Source: JAUIEH01 sp964483375
Lineage (GTDB): Bacteria > Pseudomonadota > Alphaproteobacteria > Caulobacterales > Maricaulaceae
Reading direction: 5' to 3'
NCBI GenBank assembly: GCA_964483375.1
Contig: CAZABJ010000002.1
Coordinates: 110,487 to 174,486, forward strand
Length of the DNA stretch: 64,000 nucleotides
Positions 26,622 to 36,014 of the stretch are shown piece by piece. The position numbers were made by a program, and so were the translations under genes. The stretch's first letter is position 1; each line of letters opens with the position of its first letter. Below the pieces are notes generated by a model that had not been told where the DNA came from, ran no database searches, and saw only the letters and a list, made by a program, of their open reading frames with translations.

Positions 26622-27269
26622 ATGCGCGAACGCGTCAGCACCTATAAAGGCCGCAGCGTCGAAATCACCTATGATCGGGATCGTTGCATCCACGCCGCGG
26701 AATGCACCCGCGGCTCCGCAGCGCTGTTCGACGTGGCCAACGACCCTTGGTGCTCGCCCGACGCCGTTGAGACGGACGTCGCGATGAAAGTCGTCGCGCG
26801 GTGTCCCTCCGGCGCGTTGACGGCGCGTCTGCTCGAAGGCGACGGTTCGTCCCACATCCCGCTCGACGGGGAAAACGTGGTGCAGGTGAACCCCGACGGA
26901 CCGCTTTACGTCTTCGGCGCTGTCGTCGTCGCCGAGGCTGACGCGGTTTCCCGCACCGCGCTGTGCCGATGCGGGGCCTCCAAGACCAAGCCCTATTGTG
27001 ACGGATCCCACGTGAAAGCGGGTTTCAAGGACGCAGGCCCCATCGATGCGGACCCTGGCGACGTCGCGCTGGCCTCTGGACCGCTCACATTCACTCTGAT
27101 CGCCGACGGACCCTTGATTGCGGAGGGACCGCTGACCTTGCGCGCCGCCAGCGGGCGGGACGCCATGCGCGGCCGCCGCGTCGCGCTGTGCCGGTGCGGC
27201 GCCTCTCAGAACAAACCCTTCTGCGACGGCTCGCACACCGCCGCGGGGTTCAAGGCCGACGGCGTTTAA
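26622..27269 (+). CDS. Double CDGSH iron-sulfur protein with N-terminal Fer4_19-like domain
   Basis: A 215-aa soluble protein. The N-terminal ~70 residues (DRDRCIHAAECTRG ... ARCPSGAL) resemble the divergent ferredoxin-like domain often found before CDGSH domains. Two [2Fe-2S] CDGSH motifs follow: CRCGASKTKPYCDGSH at 115-130 and CRCGASQNKPFCDGSH at 190-205, each with the three-Cys-one-His ligand set. A redox or Fe-S transfer role is likely; no partner is known. The GGGAG Shine-Dalgarno lies just upstream of ATG 26622. A short GCCCC/GGGGC hairpin after the stop (about 27272-27284) may weaken read-through. Confidence 0.88.
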   Translation: MRERVSTYKGRSVEITYDRDRCIHAAECTRGSAALFDVANDPWCSPDAVETDVAMKVVARCPSGALTARLLEGDGSSHIPLDGENVVQVNPDGPLYVFGAVVVAEADAVSRTALCRCGASKTKPYCDGSHVKAGFKDAGPIDADPGDVALASGPLTFTLIADGPLIAEGPLTLRAASGRDAMRGRRVALCRCGASQNKPFCDGSHTAAGFKADGV

Positions 27270-27339
27270 AAGCCCCGTAGGGGCGCGAACAAACGGCGTC
27301 GTTCTTGCGTGCTGAGCGGCGACCGTCGGGAGCGCCGCC

Positions 27340-27624
27340 TTGGGACTTGCGGAAACCGTTTATGTCTGGGCGTGCCGCGTCATAACGGGGCTCGCGGGCG
27401 CAGCGACGCTGTACGCCGTCTGGATGCTGCACGCCACGACCTTCGCGCCCGAGCGCTTGTTCATGGCGGAGGCCTATTTCGGGCTGACCTTTGCTGCGAA
27501 CGTCTTCGCCGTCGCCTTCCCTGGGGCGCTTGCGGTGGCCCTGGTCGCGCGGATATTGGCTGAGTTTCCCATCCCGCATGTCTCCGACATGGAAGATGTG
27601 AGCGAGGAAGCCAGCGCGGATTGA
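27340..27624 (+). CDS. Small membrane protein, unknown
   Basis: A 94-aa protein with two predicted membrane helices (residues ~8-30 and ~43-68) and an acidic C-terminal tail (DMEDVSEEASAD). The only start that keeps the first helix is TTG 27340, with GGGAG eight bases upstream. I do not recognise a family. It is followed 33 bp later by another small membrane protein gene in the same direction, so the two may be cotranscribed. Confidence 0.5.
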   Translation: MGLAETVYVWACRVITGLAGAATLYAVWMLHATTFAPERLFMAEAYFGLTFAANVFAVAFPGALAVALVARILAEFPIPHVSDMEDVSEEASAD

Positions 27625-27657
27625 CGCGCCGCGCTCTGGGTTGTGTGGTTGGGAGCC

Positions 27658-28227
27658 ATGAGCCGGCCGCCGCCCCTGTTCTGGGTTTTCCTAATCTCGC
27701 TGCGAGGCGGGTTGTTTTGGCTCATCCTCGGCGCTGCAGGCGGGGCGGGCTACGCCGCATTGGCTTTAGGCGCTGAGATTGCGGGCGAGAACCGCGCGCT
27801 CACCCCCTGGCTCGTCGCACTCGCAGCCTTCGTGATGCTCGAACGGCTGACATTCGCGGCCGCGGCGCGGTTACGGGATTGGCGTGCGGAGCGCGGCCGG
27901 GACGCCCCCGATGGCTGGTGGCGTCACCCCAATGTCATCGCGGAGGTCGGACGCTGGCGCGGCGACCGCCGAAAGCCTGCGAAGGCGGCGCGAGAGGGCA
28001 AACCGAAACCGCGCGTGGCCGCCAAGCCTCCCGCTGCGCCGGCGAGCGACGAACCGGGCGCGCGGACGACGCGATCCGAACGAACCGCGAAACCGCCCCA
28101 ACCGCCGCCAAAGCGCAAAGCGCCACAGCCCCGGCGCGACCTCGACGCCGTGCGGACCTCCGACGACATCATCCGCTTGCCCGATAACCCAGAGCTGCGC
28201 GTCGACCGGTGGCGCGATACCGACTGA
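27658..28227 (+). CDS. Membrane-anchored protein with basic Pro/Lys/Arg-rich tail, unknown
   Basis: A 189-aa protein. Two hydrophobic helices (about residues 8-35 and 48-65) are followed by a long, basic, low-complexity cytoplasmic region rich in Pro, Lys, Arg and Ala (residues ~100-165) and a short acidic end, DIIRLPDNPELRVDRW. ATG 27658 has GGGAG upstream. The family is not recognised. The charged tail could bind nucleic acid or another acidic partner, but this is a guess. Confidence 0.55.
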   Translation: MSRPPPLFWVFLISLRGGLFWLILGAAGGAGYAALALGAEIAGENRALTPWLVALAAFVMLERLTFAAAARLRDWRAERGRDAPDGWWRHPNVIAEVGRWRGDRRKPAKAAREGKPKPRVAAKPPAAPASDEPGARTTRSERTAKPPQPPPKRKAPQPRRDLDAVRTSDDIIRLPDNPELRVDRWRDTD

Positions 28228-28231
28228 GACC

Positions 28232-28612
28232 ATGCAATCCGACACCCTCATGCTCTCCCGCCGACTGGCGTCGGTCCTAGGCCCGATAGCCATCGTCGTC
28301 GGCCTGTCTGAGATGGCGAACATGGAGATTTGGCGCGAGAACGATCCCCGTCTGACATATCTCAACGGCATGATGCTGTTCGCGGCCGGCCTCGCCATTC
28401 TACGCTTCCACCGACGCCTCCGCCCTTTCTGGGCGGGCGCGGTGACGGCGACCGCCGTGCTTCTGGCCGCAGGCGGCGCGTTCCGCCTGTTCTTTCCCGG
28501 CGCGCCGCAAGCCGCCGACGCCGCGGCGTACGCCGCGGCCGGCGCGCTATGCGTTCTGGGGCTGACGATGACCGCCGGGGCGGCGTTATCCCGCGCGCCG
28601 CCGCAAGGCTGA
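28232..28612 (+). CDS. Small four-helix membrane protein, unknown
   Basis: A 126-aa hydrophobic protein with four probable membrane segments (SVLGPIAIVVGLSEM, LNGMMLFAAGLAILRF, FWAGAVTATAVLLAAGG and AYAAAGALCVLGLTMTAG). It starts four bases after the preceding gene, which suggests an operon. It resembles short uncharacterised membrane proteins of alphaproteobacteria in size, but I cannot assign it. Confidence 0.6.
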   Translation: MQSDTLMLSRRLASVLGPIAIVVGLSEMANMEIWRENDPRLTYLNGMMLFAAGLAILRFHRRLRPFWAGAVTATAVLLAAGGAFRLFFPGAPQAADAAAYAAAGALCVLGLTMTAGAALSRAPPQG

Positions 28613-28750
28613 GACCGCGCGCCGCTCGGCCCCGCGCCGGCTCAGCGGCGAGGTTCCCCACAAAGGGTGGCGACCGGCCTCGACCAGCGCCGTATCGTAC
28701 GTGCTATGTTCCGTTCACTTGCGATTCCCATAAGAGGCCGACGCGCGCCC

Positions 28751-31039
28751 ATGACCGCGGCAAAGCCGAAAATCTCTGACCTCGCCCGCGCGCAAGCGCC
28801 GACGCCGTATCTCGACGGGTTGAACCCTGAGCAGCGTGACGCTGCGGAGACACTGGAGGGGCCGCTTCTGGTGCTCGCCGGCGCGGGCACGGGCAAGACG
28901 CGCGTGCTCACCGCGCGGCTCGCCCATATCCTCTCGACCGGGAAGGCGTGGCCCTCCCAGATTTTGGCGGTCACGTTCACCAATAAGGCCGCGCGCGAAA
29001 TGCGCGAGCGCGTGGCGCAGCTTGTCGGCCCGCAGGCCGACGACCTGCGCTGGTTGGGCACGTTTCACTCGGTGTCCGCGCAGATTCTGCGCCGTCACGC
29101 AGAGCTGGTCGGGCTCACGCCCAGCTTCACCATCCTCGATACCGATGACCAGCTGCGCCTCATCAAACAAATCCTTCAAGCCGAAGGCGTCGACGAAAAA
29201 CGTTGGACGCCGCGCCATCTCGCCGGTCTCATCGATCGCTGGAAAAACCGCGCCTGGCGTCCTGACGACGTGCCGGACGGCGAGAGCTGGGCTTTTGGCG
29301 ACGGCAAGGGCGCAGGGCTCTATCGGATTTATCAGGACAGACTGGCCACGCTGAACGCGGTGGACTTCGGCGACTTGCTGCTGCACACCCTGTCGGTATT
29401 TCGCGACCATACGGACGTACTCTCCGAATACCACGGAAAATTCAAGTACCTCCTTGTCGATGAGTATCAGGACACGAATGTCGCCCAGTATCTCTGGCTG
29501 CGCCTCCTGGCGCAGGCGTCGCATAATTTGTGCGTCGTCGGCGACGACGACCAGTCGATCTATGGCTGGCGCGGCGCGGAAGTCGACAACATCCTACGCT
29601 TTGAAAAAGACTTCCCCGGCGCAAAAGTCGTGCGCCTGGAGCGCAACTACCGCTCCACCCAGCCGATCCTCGCCGCCGCATCAGGCCTGATCGCGGCCAA
29701 TAAGGGTCGGCTCGGCAAGACGCTGTGGACCGACGCCCAGGGCGGAGAGAAGGTCCAGGTCCGCGGCGTGTGGGACGGCGATGAGGAAGCCCGTGCGGTC
29801 GCATCAGAGATTGAGGCGTGGACCGCGGCCGGCCGTCACCGGAAAGACTGCGCTGTGCTGGTGCGCGCGGCCTGGCAAATGCGCGCCTTTGAAGAGCGCT
29901 TTCTGCAATGCGCCATCCCCCACCGGGTCGTCGGCGGACCGCGCTTTTTCGAGCGCCAGGAAATCCGCGACGCCCACGCCTATCTGCGTCTTGTGCGCTC
30001 CATCGACGATGACTTGGCGTTCGAACGCGTGGTCAACACGCCCAAACGCGGGGTCGGCGACACCAGCGTGCGCAAAATCGCCGCCGCCGCTCGCTCGGGC
30101 CGCACCTCGCTCGCCCGCGCCGCCCAGCTTCTGGTCGAAACCGACGAAATCCGGGGCCCGGGCCGCTCGGCCCTTCGGCGGTTCCTCGCCGACATCGAAC
30201 GCTGGCGGGGCCAAGCCGACGCCATGCGCCATGACGAACTCGCCGCCATAATCCTAGACGAAAGCGGCTACACCGCGATGTGGCGGGAAGACAAGAGCCC
30301 CCAAGCACAAACGCGGCTCGACAACTTGAAAGAACTCGTCCGCTCCATGGGAGATTACGGCACGCTGGAGGCTTACCTCGAACATGTCGCCTTGGTGAGC
30401 GAGCTTGAGGGCGAGGACACTGACGACGAAGTCTGGCTTATGACCCTGCATGCCGCGAAGGGGCTGGAGTTTCCGCAGGTCTTCCTGCCCGGCTGGGAGG
30501 AAACGGTGTTTCCTTCCCAGCGCGCGCTTGATGAAAGCGGCGCGGCGGGGCTCGAAGAGGAGCGCCGGCTGGCCTATGTGGGCCTGACGCGCGCCCGAGA
30601 GCGGGCGGTCATTTACTTCGCCGCTAATCGCCAGGTCTTCGGTCGATGGCAATCGGTCTTGCCGTCGCGCTTTGTCGACGAGCTCCCGCCCGAGGTTGTC
30701 GAGGCTCGTTCGGAGACGGGCTATGAAACGCCTGAGCCGACTTCAGCTTTCGGCGTGGGCGAAGCGGGCGACGGCTTCCGCTCCACTTATGAAAGCCCCG
30801 GTTGGCGGCGGATGCAGAAGGCGCGCGCGTCCGGCGCCCGGACCCCGCCGGTGATCGAAGGCGACGGCCGCGTGATCGCCACCGCCGGCGAGCCCGCGCG
30901 GTTCGGCGTTGGGGCGCGGGTGTTCCATCAGAAGTTCGGCTATGGAAACGTCCTGCACGCCGAAGGCAACAAGCTCGAGGTGGACTTCGACAAAGCCGGC
31001 CGCAAAAAGGTTCTCGACAGCTTTCTCGAGGACGCCTGA
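28751..31039 (+). CDS. uvrD: UvrD/PcrA-family DNA helicase
   Basis: A 762-aa SF1A helicase for nucleotide excision and mismatch repair. Motif I is LVLAGAGTGKTRVL (residues ~40-53) and Ia is AVTFTNKAAREM. Motif II is YLLVDEYQDTN, III is VVGDDDQSIYGWRGAE, and IV is LERNYRST. Motif V is WLMTLHAAKGLEFPQVFLPGWEE and VI is RRLAYVGLTRARERA. The C-terminus (VFHQKFGYGNVLHAEGNKLEVDFDKAGRKKVLDSFL) is the RNA polymerase-binding Tudor-like region of PcrA/UvrD. I choose ATG 28751; earlier in-frame starts add an Arg-rich stretch. No LexA box is seen upstream. Confidence 0.95.
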   Translation: MTAAKPKISDLARAQAPTPYLDGLNPEQRDAAETLEGPLLVLAGAGTGKTRVLTARLAHILSTGKAWPSQILAVTFTNKAAREMRERVAQLVGPQADDLRWLGTFHSVSAQILRRHAELVGLTPSFTILDTDDQLRLIKQILQAEGVDEKRWTPRHLAGLIDRWKNRAWRPDDVPDGESWAFGDGKGAGLYRIYQDRLATLNAVDFGDLLLHTLSVFRDHTDVLSEYHGKFKYLLVDEYQDTNVAQYLWLRLLAQASHNLCVVGDDDQSIYGWRGAEVDNILRFEKDFPGAKVVRLERNYRSTQPILAAASGLIAANKGRLGKTLWTDAQGGEKVQVRGVWDGDEEARAVASEIEAWTAAGRHRKDCAVLVRAAWQMRAFEERFLQCAIPHRVVGGPRFFERQEIRDAHAYLRLVRSIDDDLAFERVVNTPKRGVGDTSVRKIAAAARSGRTSLARAAQLLVETDEIRGPGRSALRRFLADIERWRGQADAMRHDELAAIILDESGYTAMWREDKSPQAQTRLDNLKELVRSMGDYGTLEAYLEHVALVSELEGEDTDDEVWLMTLHAAKGLEFPQVFLPGWEETVFPSQRALDESGAAGLEEERRLAYVGLTRARERAVIYFAANRQVFGRWQSVLPSRFVDELPPEVVEARSETGYETPEPTSAFGVGEAGDGFRSTYESPGWRRMQKARASGARTPPVIEGDGRVIATAGEPARFGVGARVFHQKFGYGNVLHAEGNKLEVDFDKAGRKKVLDSFLEDA

Positions 31040-31197
31040 CGTCATCGGCTTCGCCCGCGGTATGGCGTGACGCCAAGGCGCGCGAGGACCTGCAGACGGC
31101 GCCCTTTGCCAGACTTCCGATTGCATTGCTGCGATGGTGTTGCAATTATCGCGGGCTGAGCCCGCATTTTCCAAATTTGTAGAGTTCCTGGCCGCCC

Positions 31198-32064
31198 ATG
31201 ATCCCGCTTAATCTTTGGAAGCTCGAGGCGGTGGGCCCGCGCGAGCTGTTGGACCACGCCGCCGATCTCATCAGCGAGTTGGATCCGCCCGCGGCCCTGG
31301 CGGTGTCGTTGTTCGACCACGACGCCAAAAATCGGCGCCTAGAGCTGTTGTTCGACGGCATGCCGGACGTTTCTGAGGTGCGCGCCGCCGTGGCGCTCGA
31401 CGACCGGCGGGTGGAGATCGCCTTTGGGCCCATCCCTGAGGAGGACTGGCTCGCCATGTCCTTCAAGAGCTTCCCCGCTGTGGAGGCCGGCCGATTTCGG
31501 CTCCATGGCTCTCACGACCGACCGCGCAAGGGCGGTGTGGTCAACCTGCTTATCGATGCGGGGGAAGCGTTCGGCACAGGGCATCACGGCACCACCAAGG
31601 GCTGCCTTCTGGCGCTGTCCGACCTATTGAAGCGTTTTCGGCCGCGCACGGTGCTGGATGTGGGAACCGGGACGGGCGCGCTGGCGGTGGCGGCGGCCAA
31701 AACGGCGCGCGCCGAGGCGCTTGCTTGCGATATCGATGAAGACGCCGTGCGCACCGCGGCGGACAATGTGCGGGACAACGCCGTCAACGCGCAGGTCGAC
31801 GTGATTGAGGCCGACGGATTGCGGGACGCGCGCATCCGCGGCCGTCGCTTTGATTTGATTTTCGCCAATATTTTGGCGGGGCCGCTGGTTGAGCTGGCGC
31901 CCGATATCGCCGGAGCGGCGGCCCCAGGCGGACACGTCATCCTGTCCGGCCTGATGGCGCATCAAGAACGGGGCGTCGCCCCGGCCTATGTATCGCGCGG
32001 GCTCATGCGTCAACGCCGCCTCATCCTCGAAGGATGGGCGACGCTGGTGTTTCGCAAGCCGTGA
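31198..32064 (+). CDS. prmA: Ribosomal protein L11 methyltransferase PrmA-like
   Basis: A 288-aa class I SAM methyltransferase. Motif I is VLDVGTGTGALAVAAAKTA, the acidic loop ALACDIDEDAVRTAADNVRDN follows, and the catalytic-site motif FANILAGPLVELAPDIA is diagnostic of PrmA. GTGHHGTTKGCL is the usual substrate-side GTGxH segment. The N-terminal ~90 residues form the L11-recognition domain. The 158 bp upstream hold a possible weak -35/-10 pair (TTGCAT about 31126, AATTAT 17 bp later). Confidence 0.93.
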   Translation: MIPLNLWKLEAVGPRELLDHAADLISELDPPAALAVSLFDHDAKNRRLELLFDGMPDVSEVRAAVALDDRRVEIAFGPIPEEDWLAMSFKSFPAVEAGRFRLHGSHDRPRKGGVVNLLIDAGEAFGTGHHGTTKGCLLALSDLLKRFRPRTVLDVGTGTGALAVAAAKTARAEALACDIDEDAVRTAADNVRDNAVNAQVDVIEADGLRDARIRGRRFDLIFANILAGPLVELAPDIAGAAAPGGHVILSGLMAHQERGVAPAYVSRGLMRQRRLILEGWATLVFRKP

Positions 32065-32071
32065 GAGCGGC

Positions 32072-32308
32072 TTAGATCGCGCGGTTGGCGCGGCGCACAG
32101 CGCGCTCGCGACGTTTCATGAGCACGCGGGCGCGCGGCGCAGCCACGTCGTTCACCGGCGCGACGCCGTCATTCGCGCCCATGCCCGTGATGACCGCATC
32201 GACGCGCGCGGTCACGCCTTGCGCTTCGAGATACGCAGCGGGATCGACGGAGCTCACGCGGTCTTCAGCGCGGGCGGCGGCGTTGGCTTCCAGAGCAGCA
32301 AGCGTCAT
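32072..32308 (-). CDS. Small Ala-rich hypothetical protein
   Basis: A 78-aa reading frame, rich in Ala, Val and Arg, with a basic C-terminus (MKRRERAVRRANRAI). It is convergent with prmA (7 bp apart), with an AAGGTG stretch 12 bases upstream of the ATG. It contains no recognised domain. It could be real or spurious; the A/T-rich promoter-like DNA just upstream favours a real gene. Confidence 0.4.
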   Translation of the reverse strand: MTLAALEANAAARAEDRVSSVDPAAYLEAQGVTARVDAVITGMGANDGVAPVNDVAAPRARVLMKRRERAVRRANRAI

Positions 32309-32496
32309 TGGGAGGCACCTTTTTTGTTGTTAGCGGTTAAAGACGACCGAACAGATTTGTTATGATTGCGATATGTGCTGAAACGATCTTATCGGGAATA
32401 GTCAGAACGTCAGGACAGATATGCGCAAACGCCGTGATCCAAGGCATGACACCCCAATATTGCCGTATTCCGGCCGCGCGCGTACCGTCTTGAGCC

Positions 32497-34308
32497 ATGT
32501 TCCAGAGCTTTGACGTCAAGGGCGGGCCCAAGGTCGGTCGCCGCAACCTGCCCAAACTCCGCGCCGCGCTCGCCAAGGCCGGGCTCGACGGGTTCCTCAT
32601 CCCCCATGAGGACGAATACCAAAACGAGTATCTGCCTGAGGCGAACGAGCGGCTGGCTTGGGCGACCGGGTTCACCGGCTCGGCGGGCGCAGCGCTGATA
32701 CTCGCCGATGTCGCGGTGTTATTCGTCGACGGTCGCTACACCGTGCAAGGCGGCGCGCAAACCGACGAAACCCTTTTTGAGGTTTGCGATTTGGTTTCGG
32801 AGGGGCCGGCGAAGTGGATCGCCGCCAACGCCTCGGAAGGCCTTCGCATCGGCTATGATCCCAAGCTGCATAGCCCCGCCTCGGTTCGCCCCTTGGCCGA
32901 AGCCGCGGCGAAAGCGGGTGCGGTGTTGGTCGCCGTCACCGAAAATCCGGTCGACATCGCTTGGAAAGACCGCCCGGCTCAGCCGCTGGCCGAAATCGTC
33001 GTGCATCCCGACACATTCGCCGGCGAGCCGCACGCCGAAAAACGCGAACGGCTCAGCGGCTCCTTGGCGCAGCAGGGCTTGGACGCCGCGGTTCTGACCG
33101 CGCCTGCGTCCTTGGCCTGGCTGTTCAATATTCGCGGCGGCGACGTCGCCCACACGCCGCTGCCGCTGGGCGCGGCGATCCTCCGCAAAGACGCCTCCGC
33201 GGCGTTGTTCGTCCACCCCGACAAAGTGACCGCCGCGGTGCGCGCCCATCTGGGCAATCAGATTTCGATCCGTCCGGAATCGGAGTTCGCGCAAGGCTTG
33301 GCCGCGCTATCGGACCAACGCGTTTTGGTGGATCCGGCGCAAAGCTCAGCATGGGTGTTCTCAGCGTTGGGCGACGCAAACGCGACGGTGCATCGGGGCG
33401 AGGATCCCTGCTCCCTCCCGCGGGCGTGCAAAAACGCGGTTGAACTTGAGGGCGCCCGCGAAGCCCATCGCCGCGACGGCGCCGTGCTGACGATGTTCCT
33501 CCACTGGCTTGCGACCGAAGGCCAATCGGGAACGATGGATGAGATCGTCGCCGCGACAAAGCTGGAGGAACTCCGGCGCACGCTGCCTGAACTGAGAGAT
33601 TTGAGCTTTGAGTCCATCTCTGCGGCGGGACCGAACAGCGCGCTGCCGCATTATCGGGTTTCGACGGCCTCAAACCGAAAACTCAAGCGGGGCTCGCTCT
33701 ATCTCATCGATTCCGGCGGCCAGTACCCCGATGGGACGACGGACGTCACCCGGACCGTGGCGATCGGGCGGCCGAAACCAGAGATGCGCGACCGCTACAC
33801 GCTGGTTCTCAAAGGCCATATCGCGCTTTCCGTCATCCGATTCCCAGAAGGCACGGCGGGCGCGCATCTGGACGCTTTGGCCCGGGCGGCGTTGTGGAAC
33901 GCCGGGCTGGATTACGATCATGGCACCGGGCACGGCGTGGGCAGTTATTTGGGCGTGCATGAAGGCCCCCAGCGCATCGCCCGCGCGCTCTCTCCTACGC
34001 CGCTTATGCCCGGCATGATCGTTTCCAACGAGCCGGGCTACTACAAACCTGGCGGATACGGCATCCGGATCGAGAACCTCCAAGCCGTCGCCCCGCCGAG
34101 CGAAATCGAAGGCGGCGACCGAAAGATGCTCGGTTTTGAAACGCTGACTTTGGCGCCGTTGGAGCGCGGCCTGATCCAAAAACGGCTGCTCACCAAGGAC
34201 GAGCGGGATTGGGTGAACCGTTACCACGCACGGGTTTGGGACGAGATCGGTCCCCGGGTCGGCGGCGAAGCGAAAACCTGGCTTGAAGCCCAATGCGCTC
34301 CTTTATGA
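32497..34308 (+). CDS. pepP: Xaa-Pro aminopeptidase (aminopeptidase P, M24B)
   Basis: A 603-aa three-domain aminopeptidase P of the eukaryotic-like long type. Two N-terminal creatinase-like domains (residues ~10-145 and ~170-310) precede the pita-bread catalytic domain. Metal-site motifs are DSGGQYPDGTTDVTRTV, GHGVGSYLGVHEGP and NEPGYYKPGGYGIRIEN (Glu), with a further Glu in FETLT. It removes N-terminal residues before proline. The AT-rich 188 bp before the ATG separate it from the divergent small gene and probably hold both promoters. Confidence 0.96.
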   Translation: MFQSFDVKGGPKVGRRNLPKLRAALAKAGLDGFLIPHEDEYQNEYLPEANERLAWATGFTGSAGAALILADVAVLFVDGRYTVQGGAQTDETLFEVCDLVSEGPAKWIAANASEGLRIGYDPKLHSPASVRPLAEAAAKAGAVLVAVTENPVDIAWKDRPAQPLAEIVVHPDTFAGEPHAEKRERLSGSLAQQGLDAAVLTAPASLAWLFNIRGGDVAHTPLPLGAAILRKDASAALFVHPDKVTAAVRAHLGNQISIRPESEFAQGLAALSDQRVLVDPAQSSAWVFSALGDANATVHRGEDPCSLPRACKNAVELEGAREAHRRDGAVLTMFLHWLATEGQSGTMDEIVAATKLEELRRTLPELRDLSFESISAAGPNSALPHYRVSTASNRKLKRGSLYLIDSGGQYPDGTTDVTRTVAIGRPKPEMRDRYTLVLKGHIALSVIRFPEGTAGAHLDALARAALWNAGLDYDHGTGHGVGSYLGVHEGPQRIARALSPTPLMPGMIVSNEPGYYKPGGYGIRIENLQAVAPPSEIEGGDRKMLGFETLTLAPLERGLIQKRLLTKDERDWVNRYHARVWDEIGPRVGGEAKTWLEAQCAPL

Positions 34309-34983
34309 CGCTGCGGTTTCTTCGGCCTTGTCGGCTTCGTCGCCGCGTCCGCCCCGGTCCCGTCGCTGGCTCAAAGGCGTCTCCGCCTCGTCCCAGCTGA
34401 GCTTCAGGATATTCACCAACACCAAGCTCGACACCGAGCGCATATGGAACACCAACGCGCCGCCAAAGGCGTTGCTCGGCTCATAGGACAGGATGTTCCA
34501 GTCAAACGACTCTGCGAGGTCTAACAGAGCGCCCTTCATAACGTTGTCGAGCACCACGAACATGGCCTGACGCAGGCTGGACCAGGTCGCCTCGCTCGCG
34601 TCCACGCCGATGAAGAGGTTCACCCCGGGGATGGAGGCGAGCATCACCACGCCCACATAGGCGGTGACGAACGCTCCGTACATCAACAACAACCGCCGTT
34701 TCCGCGCCGTCGAGTACTTTGTCCGCTCGCCCGAAAAGATCCGGAACGACACTCGGATGAGGAAGTATGTCAGCACGATCGGCGCAAGAACGAGCAGGGC
34801 CAGCAGTCCGAAAAACAAGACGCGCCCGAGCAGTTCCGCATCCCACACCGTCGTTGCGTAAACCGCGACCGCGACCGTGCAAAGGCTGGCCGCGCCCACA
34901 AGCGCAGCGCCTGCGGTCATGAGCGACAGGTTGATCGCCGTCATCCACAAAAAGCGCAAAAAGCGCGGCACGTAGCGCGTCAT
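34303..34983 (-). CDS. Membrane protein of unknown function
   Basis: A 226-aa protein with three strong hydrophobic segments (about residues 12-40, 50-75 and 95-117), then a soluble region and an Arg/Glu-rich tail (RRDRGGRGDEADKAEE). I do not recognise it. ATG 34983 begins MTRYVPRFLRFLWMTAINL; a longer in-frame start at 35040 adds 19 polar residues. Its stop overlaps the end of pepP by six bases in the convergent orientation. Confidence 0.6.
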   Translation of the reverse strand: MTRYVPRFLRFLWMTAINLSLMTAGAALVGAASLCTVAVAVYATTVWDAELLGRVLFFGLLALLVLAPIVLTYFLIRVSFRIFSGERTKYSTARKRRLLLMYGAFVTAYVGVVMLASIPGVNLFIGVDASEATWSSLRQAMFVVLDNVMKGALLDLAESFDWNILSYEPSNAFGGALVFHMRSVSSLVLVNILKLSWDEAETPLSQRRDRGGRGDEADKAEETAAS

Positions 34984-35157
34984 GGCCTGCAATCCCGCTC
35001 TTCCCCTCAGGCCCAAAGGTTTGACGCCTGCGGACCCCATTGTGAAGGGCCAGGATTAATCCGACGCAGCGACGGCGCCCACGCCCGTCCGGGCGGAAAC
35101 CGCCGGCGGACGGGAACGGCTGCGTCTCACGGCGTCGCTGCGCTGGGGCGGCCCAAA

Positions 35158-36006
35158 TTACAGCCCGCGCACCGCGAGGATGTCGCAAGGGGGATGTCGC
35201 AAGAAATGCCGAGCCACGCCGCCCAGAAGCGCGCTTGCCGGTCCAAGCCGGCCCAACGCGCCAAGCGCGAGAAGATTGGGTTTAAGCCGGTCCGCGGCGT
35301 CGCTCAGGACGGCGATCGGGTCGCCTTCCTCGATGTCCATCGTCACCAATGCCGCCGCGCTCGGATTCAGCGCCGCCCGCAAAGCGTCGGCCGTTTCTTC
35401 AAGCTCTGCCCGGTGACGGGCGGCGACGTCGCGGCGGGTGTCCTCGCCCAACAACCCAGGGAACGGCGTTTGATAAGCGTGGCTGAGCGTGATCGCGGCT
35501 TCGGGCGCGACCAAATGAGCGACCTCGAGCGCCCGCCGGGCCGGCGCGGAAAAGTCCGTCGCGGCCAAGACCTTCCGATAAGGACCGTCCGCGGCGCTTT
35601 TCACCACAAGAACCGGGGCCGATCCCAGGCGCAAGCTGCGCTCGATCGTAGAGCCGATCAGCGCGCTGGCGGCGGTTTCGTTGCGATGGAGGCCAAGCAC
35701 CAAGAGGTCCACGTTCGACCGCTCAACCACCTCTAAGATGCTGCGCGCCCCCGAGCCTGCGACGATTTCAATGACGCAGCGCTCATCCAACGCGGGCGCG
35801 ATACGGGCGAGAGACGCCCCGATCTCCGCCTGCGCTTGGCGCGTGGCGGCGTCTCGCACCCGGTCGGGAGCTTCTTCGTCGACCACATGCACGATGCTCA
35901 GCGCGCAGCCGGTTTGGTCTGCAAGCTGGGTGGCGCGCGCCAACGCACGGTCAGACCGTGCGGACAAATCGGTGGCCAGAAGAATACGAGAGAGGGATGC
36001 GGTCAC
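35158..36006 (-). CDS. Universal stress protein, tandem UspA domains
   Basis: A 282-aa protein with two UspA repeats: domain 1 begins RILLATDLSARSDRALARA (residues ~6-24) and domain 2 YRKVLAATDFSAPARRALEVA (~145-165). The first domain has LLVLGLHRNETAASALIGSTIERSL, close to the G-x2-G-x9-G(S/T) ATP loop, and the second ends LLALGALGRLGPASALLGGVARHFLRHPPCDILAV, the full G-x2-G-x9-G loop. The start is GTG 36006 with TAGGAG eight bases upstream, and that Shine-Dalgarno is part of a 7-bp inverted repeat. No hypoxia-type TTGAT-N4-ATCAA box is found. Confidence 0.9.
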   Translation of the reverse strand: MTASLSRILLATDLSARSDRALARATQLADQTGCALSIVHVVDEEAPDRVRDAATRQAQAEIGASLARIAPALDERCVIEIVAGSGARSILEVVERSNVDLLVLGLHRNETAASALIGSTIERSLRLGSAPVLVVKSAADGPYRKVLAATDFSAPARRALEVAHLVAPEAAITLSHAYQTPFPGLLGEDTRRDVAARHRAELEETADALRAALNPSAAALVTMDIEEGDPIAVLSDAADRLKPNLLALGALGRLGPASALLGGVARHFLRHPPCDILAVRGL

Positions 36007-36014
36007 GCGCCATG

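Noticed and set aside
28613..28750. LexA box before the UvrD-family helicase
   Set aside because: Two GTTC words occur (GTTCCGTTC) but with the wrong spacing.
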